DNA of 64,000 nt from Rhizobacter sp. AJA081-3 (GCF_017795745.1 NZ_CP059067.1:3224001-3288000), one strand, 5' to 3'. Positions 55,343 to 64,000 are shown, counted from the stretch's first letter. Notes: generated by a model not told the origin, from the letters alone. Translations and numbers: made by a program.

Positions 55343-56317
55343 TCACTTCGAGAAGGCGTCGATCACCGCCTGGCCGTCGGGCCCGGCCTGCTTGAGCCAC
55401 TCGGCGGTCATGGTGGCGCCGATCTTGCGCAGCTCGCGGGTCAGCGCTTCGCTGGGCGCGGCCACCTTCATGCCCTTGGCGGCGAGCTCCTTCAGGTACT
55501 CGTTGTTCTTCTGTTCGCTGGTGGCCCAGCCGCGGGCCTCGGCGGCGGCGGCCGATTTCAGCAGCGCTTCCTGCGTCGGCTTGTCCAGCGTCTCGAAGGC
55601 CTTGGCCTGCACGACCACGGCGTTCTTCGGCAGCCAGGCGTTCACGCCGTAGAAGTACTTCACGCTCTCGTAGAGCTTGTTCTCCACGCCACTGGCGCTG
55701 GAGGTGAGGAAGTTCTCCACCGTGCCGGTGGCCAGCGCCTGGCCGAGCTCGGCGAGCTGGATGGTGGTGGGCTGCGCGCCGGCGAGCTGCGCGATGCGCG
55801 AGGTGGCCGGGTTGTAGGCGCGCATCTTGGTGCCCTTGAGATCGGCGATGGTCTCGACCGGCTTGCTGCTGTACAGGCTCTGGCCAGGCCAGGGCGAGAC
55901 GAACAGCAGCTTCATGCCCTGCGCGGCGAGCAGCTTTTCGATGGCCGGCCGGGAGGCGTCGGAGAGCTTCTTCGCTGCCGGGTAGCTGTCGGCCAGGAAG
56001 GGGATGGAATCGACGCCGAACAGCGCGTTCTCGTTGGCCGCGCCGGACAGGATGAACTCGCCGGCCTGCGCCTGGCCGGTCTGCACCGCGCGCTTGATCT
56101 CATTGGCCTTGTAGAGCGAGCCGTTGGGGTGCAGCACGATCTTCAGCTTGCCGCCGCTGGCCTTGGCCACGTCGGCAGCGAACTGCTGCACGTTCTCGGT
56201 CTGGAAGCTGCCGACGGCGTAGCCGGTGGGCAGGTCCCACTGCGTCGCGGCGGGCGTCTGGGCCAGGGCGCCGCCGAACAGCGTGGCGCCGAGCATCGAG
56301 AGGACGAAGGACTTCAT
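55343..56317 (-). CDS. TRAP transporter periplasmic binding protein (DctP family), copy 1
   Basis: The 324-residue protein has a signal peptide (about 1-19) and the DctP fold: 'GKLKIVLHPNGSLYKANEIKRAV' and the ligand Arg region 'GTKMRAYNPATSRIAQLAG'. It is homologous along its length to the copy at 60034. Being sandwiched by the cyclase and the oxoprolinase, it probably binds D-glutamate or 5-oxoproline. Confidence 0.92.
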   Translation of the reverse strand: MKSFVLSMLGATLFGGALAQTPAATQWDLPTGYAVGSFQTENVQQFAADVAKASGGKLKIVLHPNGSLYKANEIKRAVQTGQAQAGEFILSGAANENALFGVDSIPFLADSYPAAKKLSDASRPAIEKLLAAQGMKLLFVSPWPGQSLYSSKPVETIADLKGTKMRAYNPATSRIAQLAGAQPTTIQLAELGQALATGTVENFLTSSASGVENKLYESVKYFYGVNAWLPKNAVVVQAKAFETLDKPTQEALLKSAAAAEARGWATSEQKNNEYLKELAAKGMKVAAPSEALTRELRKIGATMTAEWLKQAGPDGQAVIDAFSK

Positions 56318-56345
56318 CGGGGCATCTCCGGGCAGGGGTTGGGGT

Positions 56346-57146
56346 TCAGAAGCTGGCCAGCTGGTGGTTCAGCAGATCGGTGATCAGCATCGCGCCGGGC
56401 GCGTGGGTGATGCAGAACTCGGGTCGCGCCTGCGCGATGGCCGCCTGGGGCGTGACACCGCAGGCCCAGAACACCGGCAGTTCGTCGGGTTTGACCTCGA
56501 CGGCGTCGCCGTAGTCGGGGCGGGACAGGTCGCCGATGCCGATCTGCGAGGGATCGCCGATGTGCACCGGCGCGCCGTGCACGTCGGGGAATCGCGAGGT
56601 GATCTGCACCGCGCGGATCGCCGCGGCCGGGCGCAGCGGGCGCATCGTCACCACCAGCGGGCCGGAGAACACGCCGGCCGGCTCGGTCGGGATCGAGGTG
56701 CGGAACATCGCCACGTTCTTGCCCTCGTCGACATGGCGCAGCGCGATGCCCTCGTCGCGCAGCGCCTGCTCGAACGAGAACGAGCAGCCGAGCACGAAGC
56801 TGACCAGGTCGTCGCGCCACAGCGCGGCGATGTCCGTGGGCTCCTCGACCAGTTCGCCGTCGCGCCAGACGCGGTAGCGCGGCACGTCGTGGCGGATGTC
56901 GATGCCCTGGCCCAGCCGCGGCAGCGCGGCGACGCCGGGCTCGCCCACGGCCAGCAGCGGGCAGGGCTTGGGGTTGCGCTGGCAGTAGAGCAGGAAGTCG
57001 TCGGCCCAGCGCTTGGGCAGGATGACGACGTTGCCCTGCACGTGGCGCTCGGCGATGCCGCTGGTGTGGCTCGTCCATCGGCCGGCGCGGATCAGCGCGC
57101 GGGCCTGGGCCGGCGTGGCGTCGTGGATCGGGGGGTGGTCTGGCAT
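56346..57146 (-). CDS. D-glutamate cyclase family (DUF1445) hydro-lyase
   Basis: The 266-residue protein matches DUF1445: '[18 protein letters not shown]', '[20 protein letters not shown]' with a conserved Cys, and '[12 protein letters not shown]' near the end. Relatives in vertebrates convert D-glutamate to 5-oxo-D-proline. It is the first gene of the TRAP/oxoprolinase operon, 28 bases before DctP, and lies just downstream of the LysR-type dyad. Confidence 0.9.
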   Translation of the reverse strand: MPDHPPIHDATPAQARALIRAGRWTSHTSGIAERHVQGNVVILPKRWADDFLLYCQRNPKPCPLLAVGEPGVAALPRLGQGIDIRHDVPRYRVWRDGELVEEPTDIAALWRDDLVSFVLGCSFSFEQALRDEGIALRHVDEGKNVAMFRTSIPTEPAGVFSGPLVVTMRPLRPAAAIRAVQITSRFPDVHGAPVHIGDPSQIGIGDLSRPDYGDAVEVKPDELPVFWACGVTPQAAIAQARPEFCITHAPGAMLITDLLNHQLASF

Positions 57147-57204
57147 GCGGCGGATTCTGTTGCCGCCGACTCACCCCCGACAAACGAGATTTTTTTCTAT
57201 GTCG

Positions 57205-57223
57205 TGATCGGTTTTATCGATCA
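57205..57223. promoter_or_regulatory. LysR-type operator TGATCG-N7-CGATCA
   Basis: The minus-strand sequence is TGATCGATAAAACCGATCA: a 6-bp perfect dyad with T-N11-A spacing, the classic LysR box. The area is unusually AT-rich, and lies 59 bases upstream of the cyclase start. It also overlaps the last codon of the GGDEF gene. It is probably bound by the LysR protein encoded at 58942-59913. Confidence 0.55.
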
Positions 57224-58945
57224 GCGGGGCTGCCGTCGATCCTCACCAGCGCGCGGCCGCGCGGCCGCCCGCATCGGCCGCATCGGCCCGGCGAGCATGA
57301 GGCCGCGCTTCGCCACGCCGGAGATACCAGAACTTCCGCCGCTGGCGTCCTCGAAGTTCGTCGCCTGAAAGCGCTGCAGCAGGTCGCGCAGCCGCGCCGC
57401 CGCCTGCGGCGCATCGGCGCCGGGGAACAGCAGCACGAACTCCTCGCCGCCGTAGCGGCAGACGATGTCCTCGGCCCGCGTGTCCGAACGTGCCAGCTCG
57501 GCGAATCCGCGAAGCACGCGGTCGCCGGCGTCGTGGCCATGGCGATCGTTGACCTGCTTGAAGTGGTCGAGGTCGACCAGCGCCGCGGCCAGCGGCACCA
57601 CGCGGCGCCGCAGCAGGGCCAGCAGCGCGCCGCCGGCCTCGAACAGGTGGCGGCGGTTGTGCAGCCCGGTGAGTGGATCTTCGAGCGCCTGGGCGCGCAG
57701 CCGCTCCTGCAGGCGCTCGTTCTCGGCCACCTGGGACCGCAGCGACGCGTTCAGCGTCTCGAGCCGGCCGGCGAGTTGCTGCGCGCTGTCGCGCTCCCAT
57801 TCCGCCTGCTGCAGCCGGTGCGAGATCTGCAGGCTGATCTGGCGCGAGCGGGCGGCGCGGCCGAGCAGCGCCTCGTGCGTTCTGAAGGCGGCATCGAGCA
57901 ACCGGTAGGCCAGCGCATGGTCGCCCACGCCGCCGGCCGCCTGCGCTGCCACGCGCAGCAGGTTGACGCGATCGATGGCGACCGTGCTCTCTTCGCCCTG
58001 CTGGCGCAGCAAGGCCTGGCGCGCCAGGCACAGCCGCAGGGCCTCGCCGGCCTGGCCGCGCGCCAGCAGGATGCGCGCGCCCAGCCACACGCGTGCGGTG
58101 GCCAGCTCGTTGCTCATCGGGTCGATGTGCACCTCGCCGCCGAGCGCGGCCTGCGCCTCGTCGACTAGGCTGTTGTCGAGCAGGGCCTGGGCGATCTCTT
58201 CGTCTCGGTGCAGGGCCGGCAGGTCGTCGGCACGGATCTTCCCCATCAGGTGCTCGCGCGCCACCACCAGCGCCTCGGCGGGTCGCCCCATGAGGCACAG
58301 GCACTGCACCAGGTTGCCCGCGGCGTAGATGGTCTGGCGGCGCGAGCCGACGCGCTGCGCGCCGGCCAGGCATTCCTCCAGCAGCGGGCGCGCATCCTCC
58401 AGGTTGTACAGGTCCGACTGGAAGGAGCCGAGGTTGTTCAGCGCGTTGACCACGAGGCTGTCGACACCGCTGCGGCGCGCGATCGCCAGCGCCTGATAGA
58501 AGAGATCCAGCGTGCCGTCGTTGTCGCCCTGCATCGACAGCACCACGCCCAGCGAACCCGCACTGAGGTAGGCATCGACGGCCGGGCGCTGCTCGGCCTG
58601 CAGGTGCAGCAGGCGCAAACCCGCCTGCGCGTCGGCCAGTCGGCCTTCGCGACGGAACTGCTGCGTCTGCACATGCTCGATCAGCCAGCCCGTCCGAGCG
58701 GCGCAGCGGGCCGGATCGTGCGCGGCACGCGCCGCCTCGAGCTGCGCGATGCCCGCCTCCAGGGTGCCTTCGCGCAGTTCGAAGAGAGCGAGGATGCAGA
58801 TGGCCTGCAGCCGCTGTTCGGCGTCCGCCGAGGCACTGGCCAGCACCTGGCCGGCCAGAATCGCAGCGGCTTCGCCGTCGGCCATGATCACGCCGAGCGC
58901 TCGCTCGATGAGCGCCGCCACGTCCGGTGCAGGGGAAGGGATCAC
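57221..58945 (-). CDS. TPR-like/GGDEF diguanylate cyclase with degenerate C-terminus
   Basis: The 574-residue protein has a helical TPR-like sensor (about 1-370), a coiled coil (about 375-420) and a GGDEF domain with 'DPLTGLHNRRHLFE', 'LVDLDHFKQVNDRHGHDAGD' and GGEEF (499-503). After about residue 528 the expected 'TVSIGVA...AD.ALY.AK' end is missing; the last 45 residues are basic and proline-rich. A shift of frame near 57280 would restore only a partial 'ADAA'. GTG overlaps the LysR stop (GTGA). Confidence 0.85.
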   Translation of the reverse strand: MIPSPAPDVAALIERALGVIMADGEAAAILAGQVLASASADAEQRLQAICILALFELREGTLEAGIAQLEAARAAHDPARCAARTGWLIEHVQTQQFRREGRLADAQAGLRLLHLQAEQRPAVDAYLSAGSLGVVLSMQGDNDGTLDLFYQALAIARRSGVDSLVVNALNNLGSFQSDLYNLEDARPLLEECLAGAQRVGSRRQTIYAAGNLVQCLCLMGRPAEALVVAREHLMGKIRADDLPALHRDEEIAQALLDNSLVDEAQAALGGEVHIDPMSNELATARVWLGARILLARGQAGEALRLCLARQALLRQQGEESTVAIDRVNLLRVAAQAAGGVGDHALAYRLLDAAFRTHEALLGRAARSRQISLQISHRLQQAEWERDSAQQLAGRLETLNASLRSQVAENERLQERLRAQALEDPLTGLHNRRHLFEAGGALLALLRRRVVPLAAALVDLDHFKQVNDRHGHDAGDRVLRGFAELARSDTRAEDIVCRYGGEEFVLLFPGADAPQAAARLRDLLQRFQATNFEDASGGSSGISGVAKRGLMLAGPMRPMRAAARPRAGEDRRQPR

Positions 58946-59913
58946 GATCGTGGTCGGGTACGGTTTCGAGCAGGCGTTTCTTCCGCCAGACGGATATCGG
59001 CCGGCGCCGCTGGAACTGAAGCTTTCACGCTCGCGCGAGCGCTGCCGGCGAAGGCGAGCACCGCATCGATCAATGCCGAGGGCACACCGCCGCCGGGATC
59101 GTGCCGGTAGCTCAGGTGCACCGGCAGCGGCGTCAGCGCCACGTCGCAGGCCAGGGGCTTGAGCGGCAGGCGCTCGGTGAGGCGGCGCACCGCCGCCCGC
59201 GGCAGCGTGGCCACACCGAAGCCGCCCTCGACCAGTTGCACCATCGCCGAGATCGACGAGATGGTGTGCACCCGCGGCGGCTCCAGGCCGGCGCGGCGGA
59301 ACAGGTCGAGCAGCGCCACGTGGGGCTGGGAGCCGCGCTGGAAGGTGAGCAGCTCCAGCCCGGCCAGATCGGCCAGCGCATAGCGTCGCTTGCGGTGCAG
59401 CTCGCGGTGGCCGACGAAGACCATCTCCATCGGCGGCAAGGCTCGGCTGCGCAGGCCGTCACCGCCGGCCGGCAGCGCGGCGAAGGCCAGGTCCAGCGTG
59501 CCGCGGCGCACCTGCTCGACGAGCACCGGCGTGGTTTCCACCGTCAGCTCGAGTTCGAAGCCGGGCTGCGTCTCGCGCATGTGCTGCACCCACTCGATCA
59601 GCCAGGAGTGCAGCACCGACTCGATCGCGCCCAGGCGCAGCGACAGCGCGCGCGCGGCCGCCGAACCCATCTCGGACTTGATCTCGCGCTGCATCGCCAG
59701 CAGCCGTTCGGCATAGACGAGGAAGCGCGTGCCCGCCACGGTCAGGCGGATCTGCTTGTCGCGCCGGTCAAGCAGCAGCGCGCCGAGCTCTTCTTCCAGC
59801 GCGGCGATGCGGCTGGACATGGCCGACTGGGTGATGAATAGCTTCTCGGCGGCGCGCGACATGCTCTTCAGCGACGCCACCCAGAAGAACGCCTCCACGA
59901 AACGCAGGTTCAA
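58942..59913 (-). CDS. LysR family transcriptional regulator
   Basis: The 323-residue protein has an N-terminal winged helix-turn-helix ('FVEAFFWVASLKSMSRAAEK', 'TQSAMSSRIAALEEELG') and a periplasmic-binding-like effector domain. TTG 59913 is preferred because GGGAG lies six bases before it and LysR proteins often begin with Asn-Leu-Arg-Phe. It lies between two divergent TRAP cassettes, and overlaps the GGDEF gene. Confidence 0.92.
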   Translation of the reverse strand: MNLRFVEAFFWVASLKSMSRAAEKLFITQSAMSSRIAALEEELGALLLDRRDKQIRLTVAGTRFLVYAERLLAMQREIKSEMGSAAARALSLRLGAIESVLHSWLIEWVQHMRETQPGFELELTVETTPVLVEQVRRGTLDLAFAALPAGGDGLRSRALPPMEMVFVGHRELHRKRRYALADLAGLELLTFQRGSQPHVALLDLFRRAGLEPPRVHTISSISAMVQLVEGGFGVATLPRAAVRRLTERLPLKPLACDVALTPLPVHLSYRHDPGGGVPSALIDAVLAFAGSARASVKASVPAAPADIRLAEETPARNRTRPRS

Positions 59914-59931
59914 ACGCCGCTCCCGTTCGAT

Positions 59932-59948
59932 GTGCCGATCCCCGGCAC
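59932..59948. promoter_or_regulatory. Inverted repeat GTGCCG-N5-CGGCAC between LysR and TRAP copy 2
   Basis: This perfect 6-bp dyad lies 18 bases upstream of the LysR start and 85 before the DctP ATG. It lacks T-N11-A spacing, so it may be an autoregulatory site or an unrelated hairpin. Confidence 0.3.
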
Positions 59949-60033
59949 GGGCATTGCATGCGCCGGGAAGGTCCTCAATCGCGACGCTGCCCGCAGCGCT
60001 TATTCTCCAGGCTTCTTCTTTCAGGGAGACCCC

Positions 60034-60999
60034 ATGTCCTCGCGCTTCATCATCGCCCTCGCCAGCCTGTTCGCGGCCGGCTCCGCCTTCGCCCAGACCA
60101 AGTGGGATCTGCCCGCCGCCTACCCGGCGAACAACTTCCACACCGAGAACCTGACGCAGTTCGCCGCCGACGTCGACAAGGCCACCGCCGGCAAGCTGAA
60201 GATCACCGTGCACGCCAACGCCTCGCTGTTCAAGGCACCTGAGATCAAGCGCGCCGTCCAGGGCGGCCAGGCGCAGATCGGCGAGATCCTGCTGGTGAAC
60301 TACCAGAACGAGTGGCAGATCTTCGGTGCCGACGGCCTGCCCTTCCTGGCCGACAGCTACGACGAGTCGATGAAGCTGTACAAGGCGCAGAAGCCGCTGC
60401 TCGACAAGAAGCTCGGCGAGCAGGGCATGATGCTGCTGTACGCCGTGGCCTGGCCGCCGCAGGGCATCTACGTGAAGAAGCCGATCGCCTCGGCCGCCGA
60501 CCTGAAGGGCGTGAAGTGGCGCGCCTACAGCCCAGCCACCGCGCGCATCGCCGAGCTGGTCGGTGCGCAGCCAGTCACCGTGCAGGCGGCCGAGCTGTCG
60601 CAGGCCATGGCCACCGGCGTCGTCGAGAGCTACATGAGCAGCGGCGCCACCGGCTACGACACCAAGACCTACGAGCACATCAAGTACTTCGTCGACACGC
60701 AGGCCTGGCTGCCGAAGAACGCGGTGATCGTCAACAAGGCCGCCTTCGACGCGCTCGACAAGCCGACGCAAGCCGCCGTGCTGAAGGCCGGGGCCGACGC
60801 CGAGGCCCGCGGCTGGTCCACCAGCAAGGTCAAGAACACCGAGTACCTCGAGCTGCTGAAGAAGAACGGCATGACCATCGCGCCGCCGACGCCGCAGCTC
60901 AAGGCCGACATGACGAAGGTCGGCGACACGATGCTCAAGGAGTGGCTCGAGAAGGCCGGCCCCGAAGGCCAGGCGCTGGTCGACGCATTCCGCAAGTAA
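60034..60999 (+). CDS. TRAP transporter periplasmic binding protein (DctP family), copy 2
   Basis: The 321-residue protein has a signal peptide (about 1-20, ending AFAQ) and follows copy 1 along its length: 'GKLKITVHANASLFKAPEIKR' and 'GVKWRAYSPATARIAELVG'. The residues around the binding pocket differ (e.g. LLVNYQNEWQIFG against LSGAANENALFG), so the ligand may differ. CAGGGAG precedes the ATG. Confidence 0.93.
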   Translation: MSSRFIIALASLFAAGSAFAQTKWDLPAAYPANNFHTENLTQFAADVDKATAGKLKITVHANASLFKAPEIKRAVQGGQAQIGEILLVNYQNEWQIFGADGLPFLADSYDESMKLYKAQKPLLDKKLGEQGMMLLYAVAWPPQGIYVKKPIASAADLKGVKWRAYSPATARIAELVGAQPVTVQAAELSQAMATGVVESYMSSGATGYDTKTYEHIKYFVDTQAWLPKNAVIVNKAAFDALDKPTQAAVLKAGADAEARGWSTSKVKNTEYLELLKKNGMTIAPPTPQLKADMTKVGDTMLKEWLEKAGPEGQALVDAFRK

Positions 61000-61005
61000 A
61001 CCGGC

Positions 61006-61548
61006 ATGCGCCGCGAGACCACTGAAGCGCACGGCGGGCTGCGCCGCGCGCTGGATGGCCTGTACGACGGCTGCGCCGCGCTCGCGGCGCTGTTCATGGT
61101 GGGGCTGCTGGTGATGGTGATGTTGTCCATCCTCGGCCGGCAGCTCCATTTCAACGTGCCGGGCATCGACGCCTACGCCGGCTACATGATGGCCGGCGCC
61201 GGTTTCCTGGCACTGGCGCACACGCTCAAGCGCGGCGAGCACATCCGCGTGACGCTGCTCATCGGCCGGCTCACCGGCGCTGCGCAGCGTGGCATGGAGT
61301 TGTGGGCGCTGTTCGCCGCTTCGCTGCTGGCGCTGCTGTCGGCCTTCTACAGCGCGCGGCTGGCCTGGCAGTCCTACGCCTTCCACGACATCTCCACCTC
61401 CAACGATGCCACGCCGCTGTGGATCCCGCAGCTGAGCATGGCGCTGGGCACCGCGGTGCTGGCCATCGCCTTCGTCGACGAACTGGTGCTGGAGGCGCGT
61501 GGCCGCCGCGTCGTGCTCGCTTCGGACGAGGCCACCCGCAATGAGTGA
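61006..61548 (+). CDS. TRAP transporter small permease (DctQ family), copy 2
   Basis: The 180-residue protein has four predicted helices and 'LHFNVPGIDAYAGYMMAGAGFLALAHTLKRGEHIRV', closely matching copy 1. It lies six bases after DctP and overlaps the large permease by eight bases. Confidence 0.92.
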   Translation: MRRETTEAHGGLRRALDGLYDGCAALAALFMVGLLVMVMLSILGRQLHFNVPGIDAYAGYMMAGAGFLALAHTLKRGEHIRVTLLIGRLTGAAQRGMELWALFAASLLALLSAFYSARLAWQSYAFHDISTSNDATPLWIPQLSMALGTAVLAIAFVDELVLEARGRRVVLASDEATRNE

Positions 61549-62842
61549 CATCGCCATCACGCTGCTGCTCGTCGGCGCACTCTTCGCCATCCTCGCCAGC
61601 GGCGTGTGGATCGGCCTGACGCTCTCGGGCGTGGCCTGGATCGGCATGCAGCTGTTCAGCTCGCGGCCGGCCGGCGACGCGATGGCGGTGACGATCTGGG
61701 GCTCCTCGTCGAGTTGGACGCTCACCGCGCTGCCGCTGTTCGTGTGGATGGGCGAGATCCTGTTCCGCACGCGTCTGTCGCAGGACATGTTTCGCGGCCT
61801 GGCGCCGTGGATGCAGGCGCTGCCCGGTCGCCTGCTGCACGTCAACGTGGCCGGCTGCGCGATCTTCGCCGCCGTGTCGGGCTCGAGCGCCGCCACCTGC
61901 GCGACCATCGGCAAGATGAGCCTTCCCGAGCTGCAGCGACGCGGCTACCCGGAGATGATGTCGCTGGGCTCGCTGGCCGGCGCCGGCACGCTGGGCCTGC
62001 TGATCCCGCCCTCGATCATCATGATCGTCTACGGCGTCAGCGCCGACGTGTCGATCGCGCAGCTGTTCATCGCCGGGGTGTTGCCGGGCATCGTGCTGGC
62101 GGCCATCTTCTCCGGGTGGATCGCGATCTGGTCTCTGATGCACGCCGACCAGATCCCGCCGGCCGATGCGCCGATGAGCTTCGGGCAGAAGCTGCGCGAA
62201 TCGCGCCACCTGATCCCGGTGGTGCTGCTAATCGCCGCCGTGCTCGGCTCCATCTACGGCGGCATCGCCACCGCCACCGAGGCGGCCGCGCTGGGCGTGG
62301 TCGGCTCGCTGATCCTGTCCGCCGCACAGGGCTCGATGAACTGGGCCACCCTCCGCGACTCGCTGCTCGGCGGCACGCGCCTGTACTGCATGATCGCGAT
62401 GATCCTGGCCGGCGCGGCCTTCCTCACGCTGTCGATGGGCTACATCGGGCTGCCGCGCCACCTGGCCGAGTGGATCGGCACGCTGGGTCTGAGCCGCTGG
62501 CAGCTGATCGCCGCGCTGACGCTGTTCTTCATCGTCCTCGGCTGCTTCCTCGACGGCATCTCGATGGTGGTGCTGACCATGGGCGTGATCCTGCCGACCA
62601 TCCAGAAGGCCGGCATCGACCCGCTGTGGTTCGGCATCTTCGTCGTCATCGTGGTCGAGATGGCGCAGGTCACGCCGCCGGTGGGCTTCAACCTGTTCGT
62701 GCTGCAGGGCATGACGAAGAAGGACATCGGCACCATCGCACGCGCCGCCTTCCCCTTCTTCATGCTGATGGTGCTGATGGTCGTGCTGCTCTATGCCTTC
62801 CCGCAGATCGTGACCTTCCTGCCCGAGCAGATGAAGCGCTGA
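61541..62842 (+). CDS. TRAP transporter large permease (DctM family), copy 2
   Basis: The 433-residue protein has about 12 helices with '[19 protein letters not shown]' and '[14 protein letters not shown]'. It shares most motif stretches with copy 1, so the two cassettes derive from one duplication. No catabolic gene follows it. Confidence 0.93.
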   Translation: MSDIAITLLLVGALFAILASGVWIGLTLSGVAWIGMQLFSSRPAGDAMAVTIWGSSSSWTLTALPLFVWMGEILFRTRLSQDMFRGLAPWMQALPGRLLHVNVAGCAIFAAVSGSSAATCATIGKMSLPELQRRGYPEMMSLGSLAGAGTLGLLIPPSIIMIVYGVSADVSIAQLFIAGVLPGIVLAAIFSGWIAIWSLMHADQIPPADAPMSFGQKLRESRHLIPVVLLIAAVLGSIYGGIATATEAAALGVVGSLILSAAQGSMNWATLRDSLLGGTRLYCMIAMILAGAAFLTLSMGYIGLPRHLAEWIGTLGLSRWQLIAALTLFFIVLGCFLDGISMVVLTMGVILPTIQKAGIDPLWFGIFVVIVVEMAQVTPPVGFNLFVLQGMTKKDIGTIARAAFPFFMLMVLMVVLLYAFPQIVTFLPEQMKR

Positions 62843-62844
62843 AC

Positions 62845-62867
62845 TGGCGGGAACTGCCCCGCCATTT
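62845..62867 (+). terminator. Intrinsic terminator after TRAP copy 2
   Basis: TGGCGGG (62845-62851) pairs with CCCGCCA (62858-62864) over a six-base loop, followed by TTT, directly after the stop at 62842. It separates the TRAP operon from the ATPase gene. Confidence 0.6.
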
Positions 62868-62973
62868 CCGGCCATCACCGCCACGCGCCGCGGCGCACCA
62901 TCGACACTGCGACTGCCTGCGACCCGGCGTTCCCCTGCCCGGCGCGGACGCAGTGCGCCGTACGAGGACCGCG

Positions 62974-64000
62974 ATGGCCGATCTGTCGACCCCCCTGGAC
63001 TGGAACCTGCCGAAAGGCCCGGGCGCCGGCCCCGCCGCGCCCGAGAAGGCCGCGCCCGAGGAGTTCTGCTGGCCGCACCCGCCCTTCGCCAGCTACCCGG
63101 CGCCCGCGCCGCAGACCGACCCGATGCCGTGCCAGATCGTCGGCCTGAACGACAAGCAGCTCACCGGGCGGCTGACCTTCTTCGTGCCCGAGGAAGCGGT
63201 GGCCCACGTGCAGCTGCCGCCGGCGCGCACCACGCTGCCGCTGCGCTTCGACCAGTTCCGTTCGCTGACGCTGACCACGCCGCTGGCACCTCAGCCGCTG
63301 CCGATGGGCGACCCGCACTCGATCCTGCTCGGCCAGCGCACCTGCAGCGACTACCGCATCACCTACACCGGCGGCGGCGAGACGCGCGGCCAGACCATCG
63401 GGCACGTCGAGACCGACCACGGCCTGTACCTGTTTCCGCCGGAAGACGACACCGGCCGCGTGCGCCGCATGTTCGTGCCGCGCGCCGCCTTCGAGAGCTA
63501 CGAGCTCGGCCCGCGCATCGGCGAGGTGCTGGTGGAGCAGAACCGCGTCACGCCGGCACAGATCGAGGAGGCGGTGGGCACGCAGAAGAACCTGCGCAGC
63601 CAGAAGCTCGGCGACATCCTGCTGCTGCGGCAGGTGGTCTCGCCCGATCAGCTCTTCGAGGCGATCGATCGCCAGGCGAAGATGCCGATGGTGCGTGTGG
63701 GAGAAGCGCTGATCTCGCTGGGCATGATCACGCAGGAGCAGCTGAACGAGGCTCTGCAACAGCAGCAGAGCGACCGCGGCGTGCCGCTGGGCGAACTGCT
63801 GGTGCGCATGGGCGTGGTCTCGCGCAGCGACCTGCAGGTGGCGCTGTCACGCAAGATGGGCTACCCGCTGGTCGACCTGGACGCCTTCCCGGTCGAGCCC
63901 GACGCGCTGCGACGCATCCCGTTCGCCGTGGCGCAGCGGCTGCGCCTGATGCCGCTGCTGGTCCGCGACGGCCGGCTCGTGGTGGCGCTGGACGACCCGG
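62974..64000 (+). CDS. GspE/PilB-family ATPase, N-terminal part (partial, cut by window end)
   Basis: About 342 codons are visible from ATG 62974 to the window edge. The first 170 residues form an uncommon extension with a proline-rich start and a PilZ-like pattern (LTGRLTFFVPEEAVAHVQLP, then 'GHVETDHGLYLF'). Two MshEN-type (GspE N-terminal) units follow: 'IGEVLVEQNRVTPAQIEEAV' and 'LGDILLLRQVVSPDQLFEAI', then 'VGEALISLGMITQEQLNEAL' and 'LGELLVRMGVVSRSDLQVAL'. MshEN units can bind c-di-GMP. The ATPase core lies outside the window. Confidence 0.85.
   Translation, partial: MADLSTPLDWNLPKGPGAGPAAPEKAAPEEFCWPHPPFASYPAPAPQTDPMPCQIVGLNDKQLTGRLTFFVPEEAVAHVQLPPARTTLPLRFDQFRSLTLTTPLAPQPLPMGDPHSILLGQRTCSDYRITYTGGGETRGQTIGHVETDHGLYLFPPEDDTGRVRRMFVPRAAFESYELGPRIGEVLVEQNRVTPAQIEEAVGTQKNLRSQKLGDILLLRQVVSPDQLFEAIDRQAKMPMVRVGEALISLGMITQEQLNEALQQQQSDRGVPLGELLVRMGVVSRSDLQVALSRKMGYPLVDLDAFPVEPDALRRIPFAVAQRLRLMPLLVRDGRLVVALDDP

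Overview
The window reads as the chromosome of a high-GC betaproteobacterium, most likely Burkholderiales (a Rubrivivax/Leptothrix-like lineage is a guess). The pointers are very high third-position GC, a polyhydroxyalkanoate-granule phasin, TRAP transporters with periplasmic DctP proteins, a bufferin-type operon and strong similarity of many small proteins to families common in that order. No rRNA, tRNA, CRISPR array, insertion sequence, phage gene or origin was seen.

Region 1 (1-29.3 kb) is a long run of about 50 small, mostly single-domain genes, nearly all on the + strand and packed with short gaps or ATGA overlaps. It holds acetyltransferases, GFA (Mss4-like) proteins, LysE exporters, alpha/beta hydrolases, SRPBCC, DinB and cupin proteins, many DUFs, two multidomain fusions (GNAT-ASCH and GST-VOC) and one large TonB/TolA-like protein with an Ala/Glu/Arg/Gln repeat stalk. 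They do not form an obvious single pathway.

Region 2 (29.3-40.6 kb, - strand) is the most interesting part. Read in transcription order, a bufferin-type precursor peptide (bufA, DUF2282), its MNIO maturase (bufB, DUF692), partner (bufC, DUF2063) and a DoxX membrane protein run by stop/start overlaps straight into a YnjB-YnjC-YnjD ABC transporter and a YnjF-like CDP-alcohol phosphatidyltransferase. After these come a VTT-membrane-domain/mercuric-reductase-like fusion, a DUF3047 protein, a SelD-N-terminus-like FAD oxidoreductase and a ClpP paralogue. This couples a copper-handling RiPP locus to a ydjXZ/ynjBCDF-like set that is functionally undescribed.

Region 3 (40.7-46.8 kb) carries a nucleoside hydrolase, a hybrid sensor kinase, an ankyrin protein, an Mrr-like membrane protein and a diheme cytochrome.

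Region 4 (46.8-62.9 kb) centres on a LysR regulator overlapping a GGDEF gene. On its left a - strand operon encodes a D-glutamate-cyclase-family protein, a three-gene TRAP transporter and a fused 5-oxoprolinase, followed by a membrane protein, two rSAM/selenodomain-associated glycosyltransferases and a kinase-like protein. On its right a second, clearly paralogous TRAP cassette runs in the opposite direction. A near-ideal LysR-type dyad lies just upstream of the cyclase gene. The likely role is uptake and breakdown of D-glutamate or 5-oxoproline.

The window ends inside a GspE/PilB-family ATPase gene with an unusual N-terminal extension.
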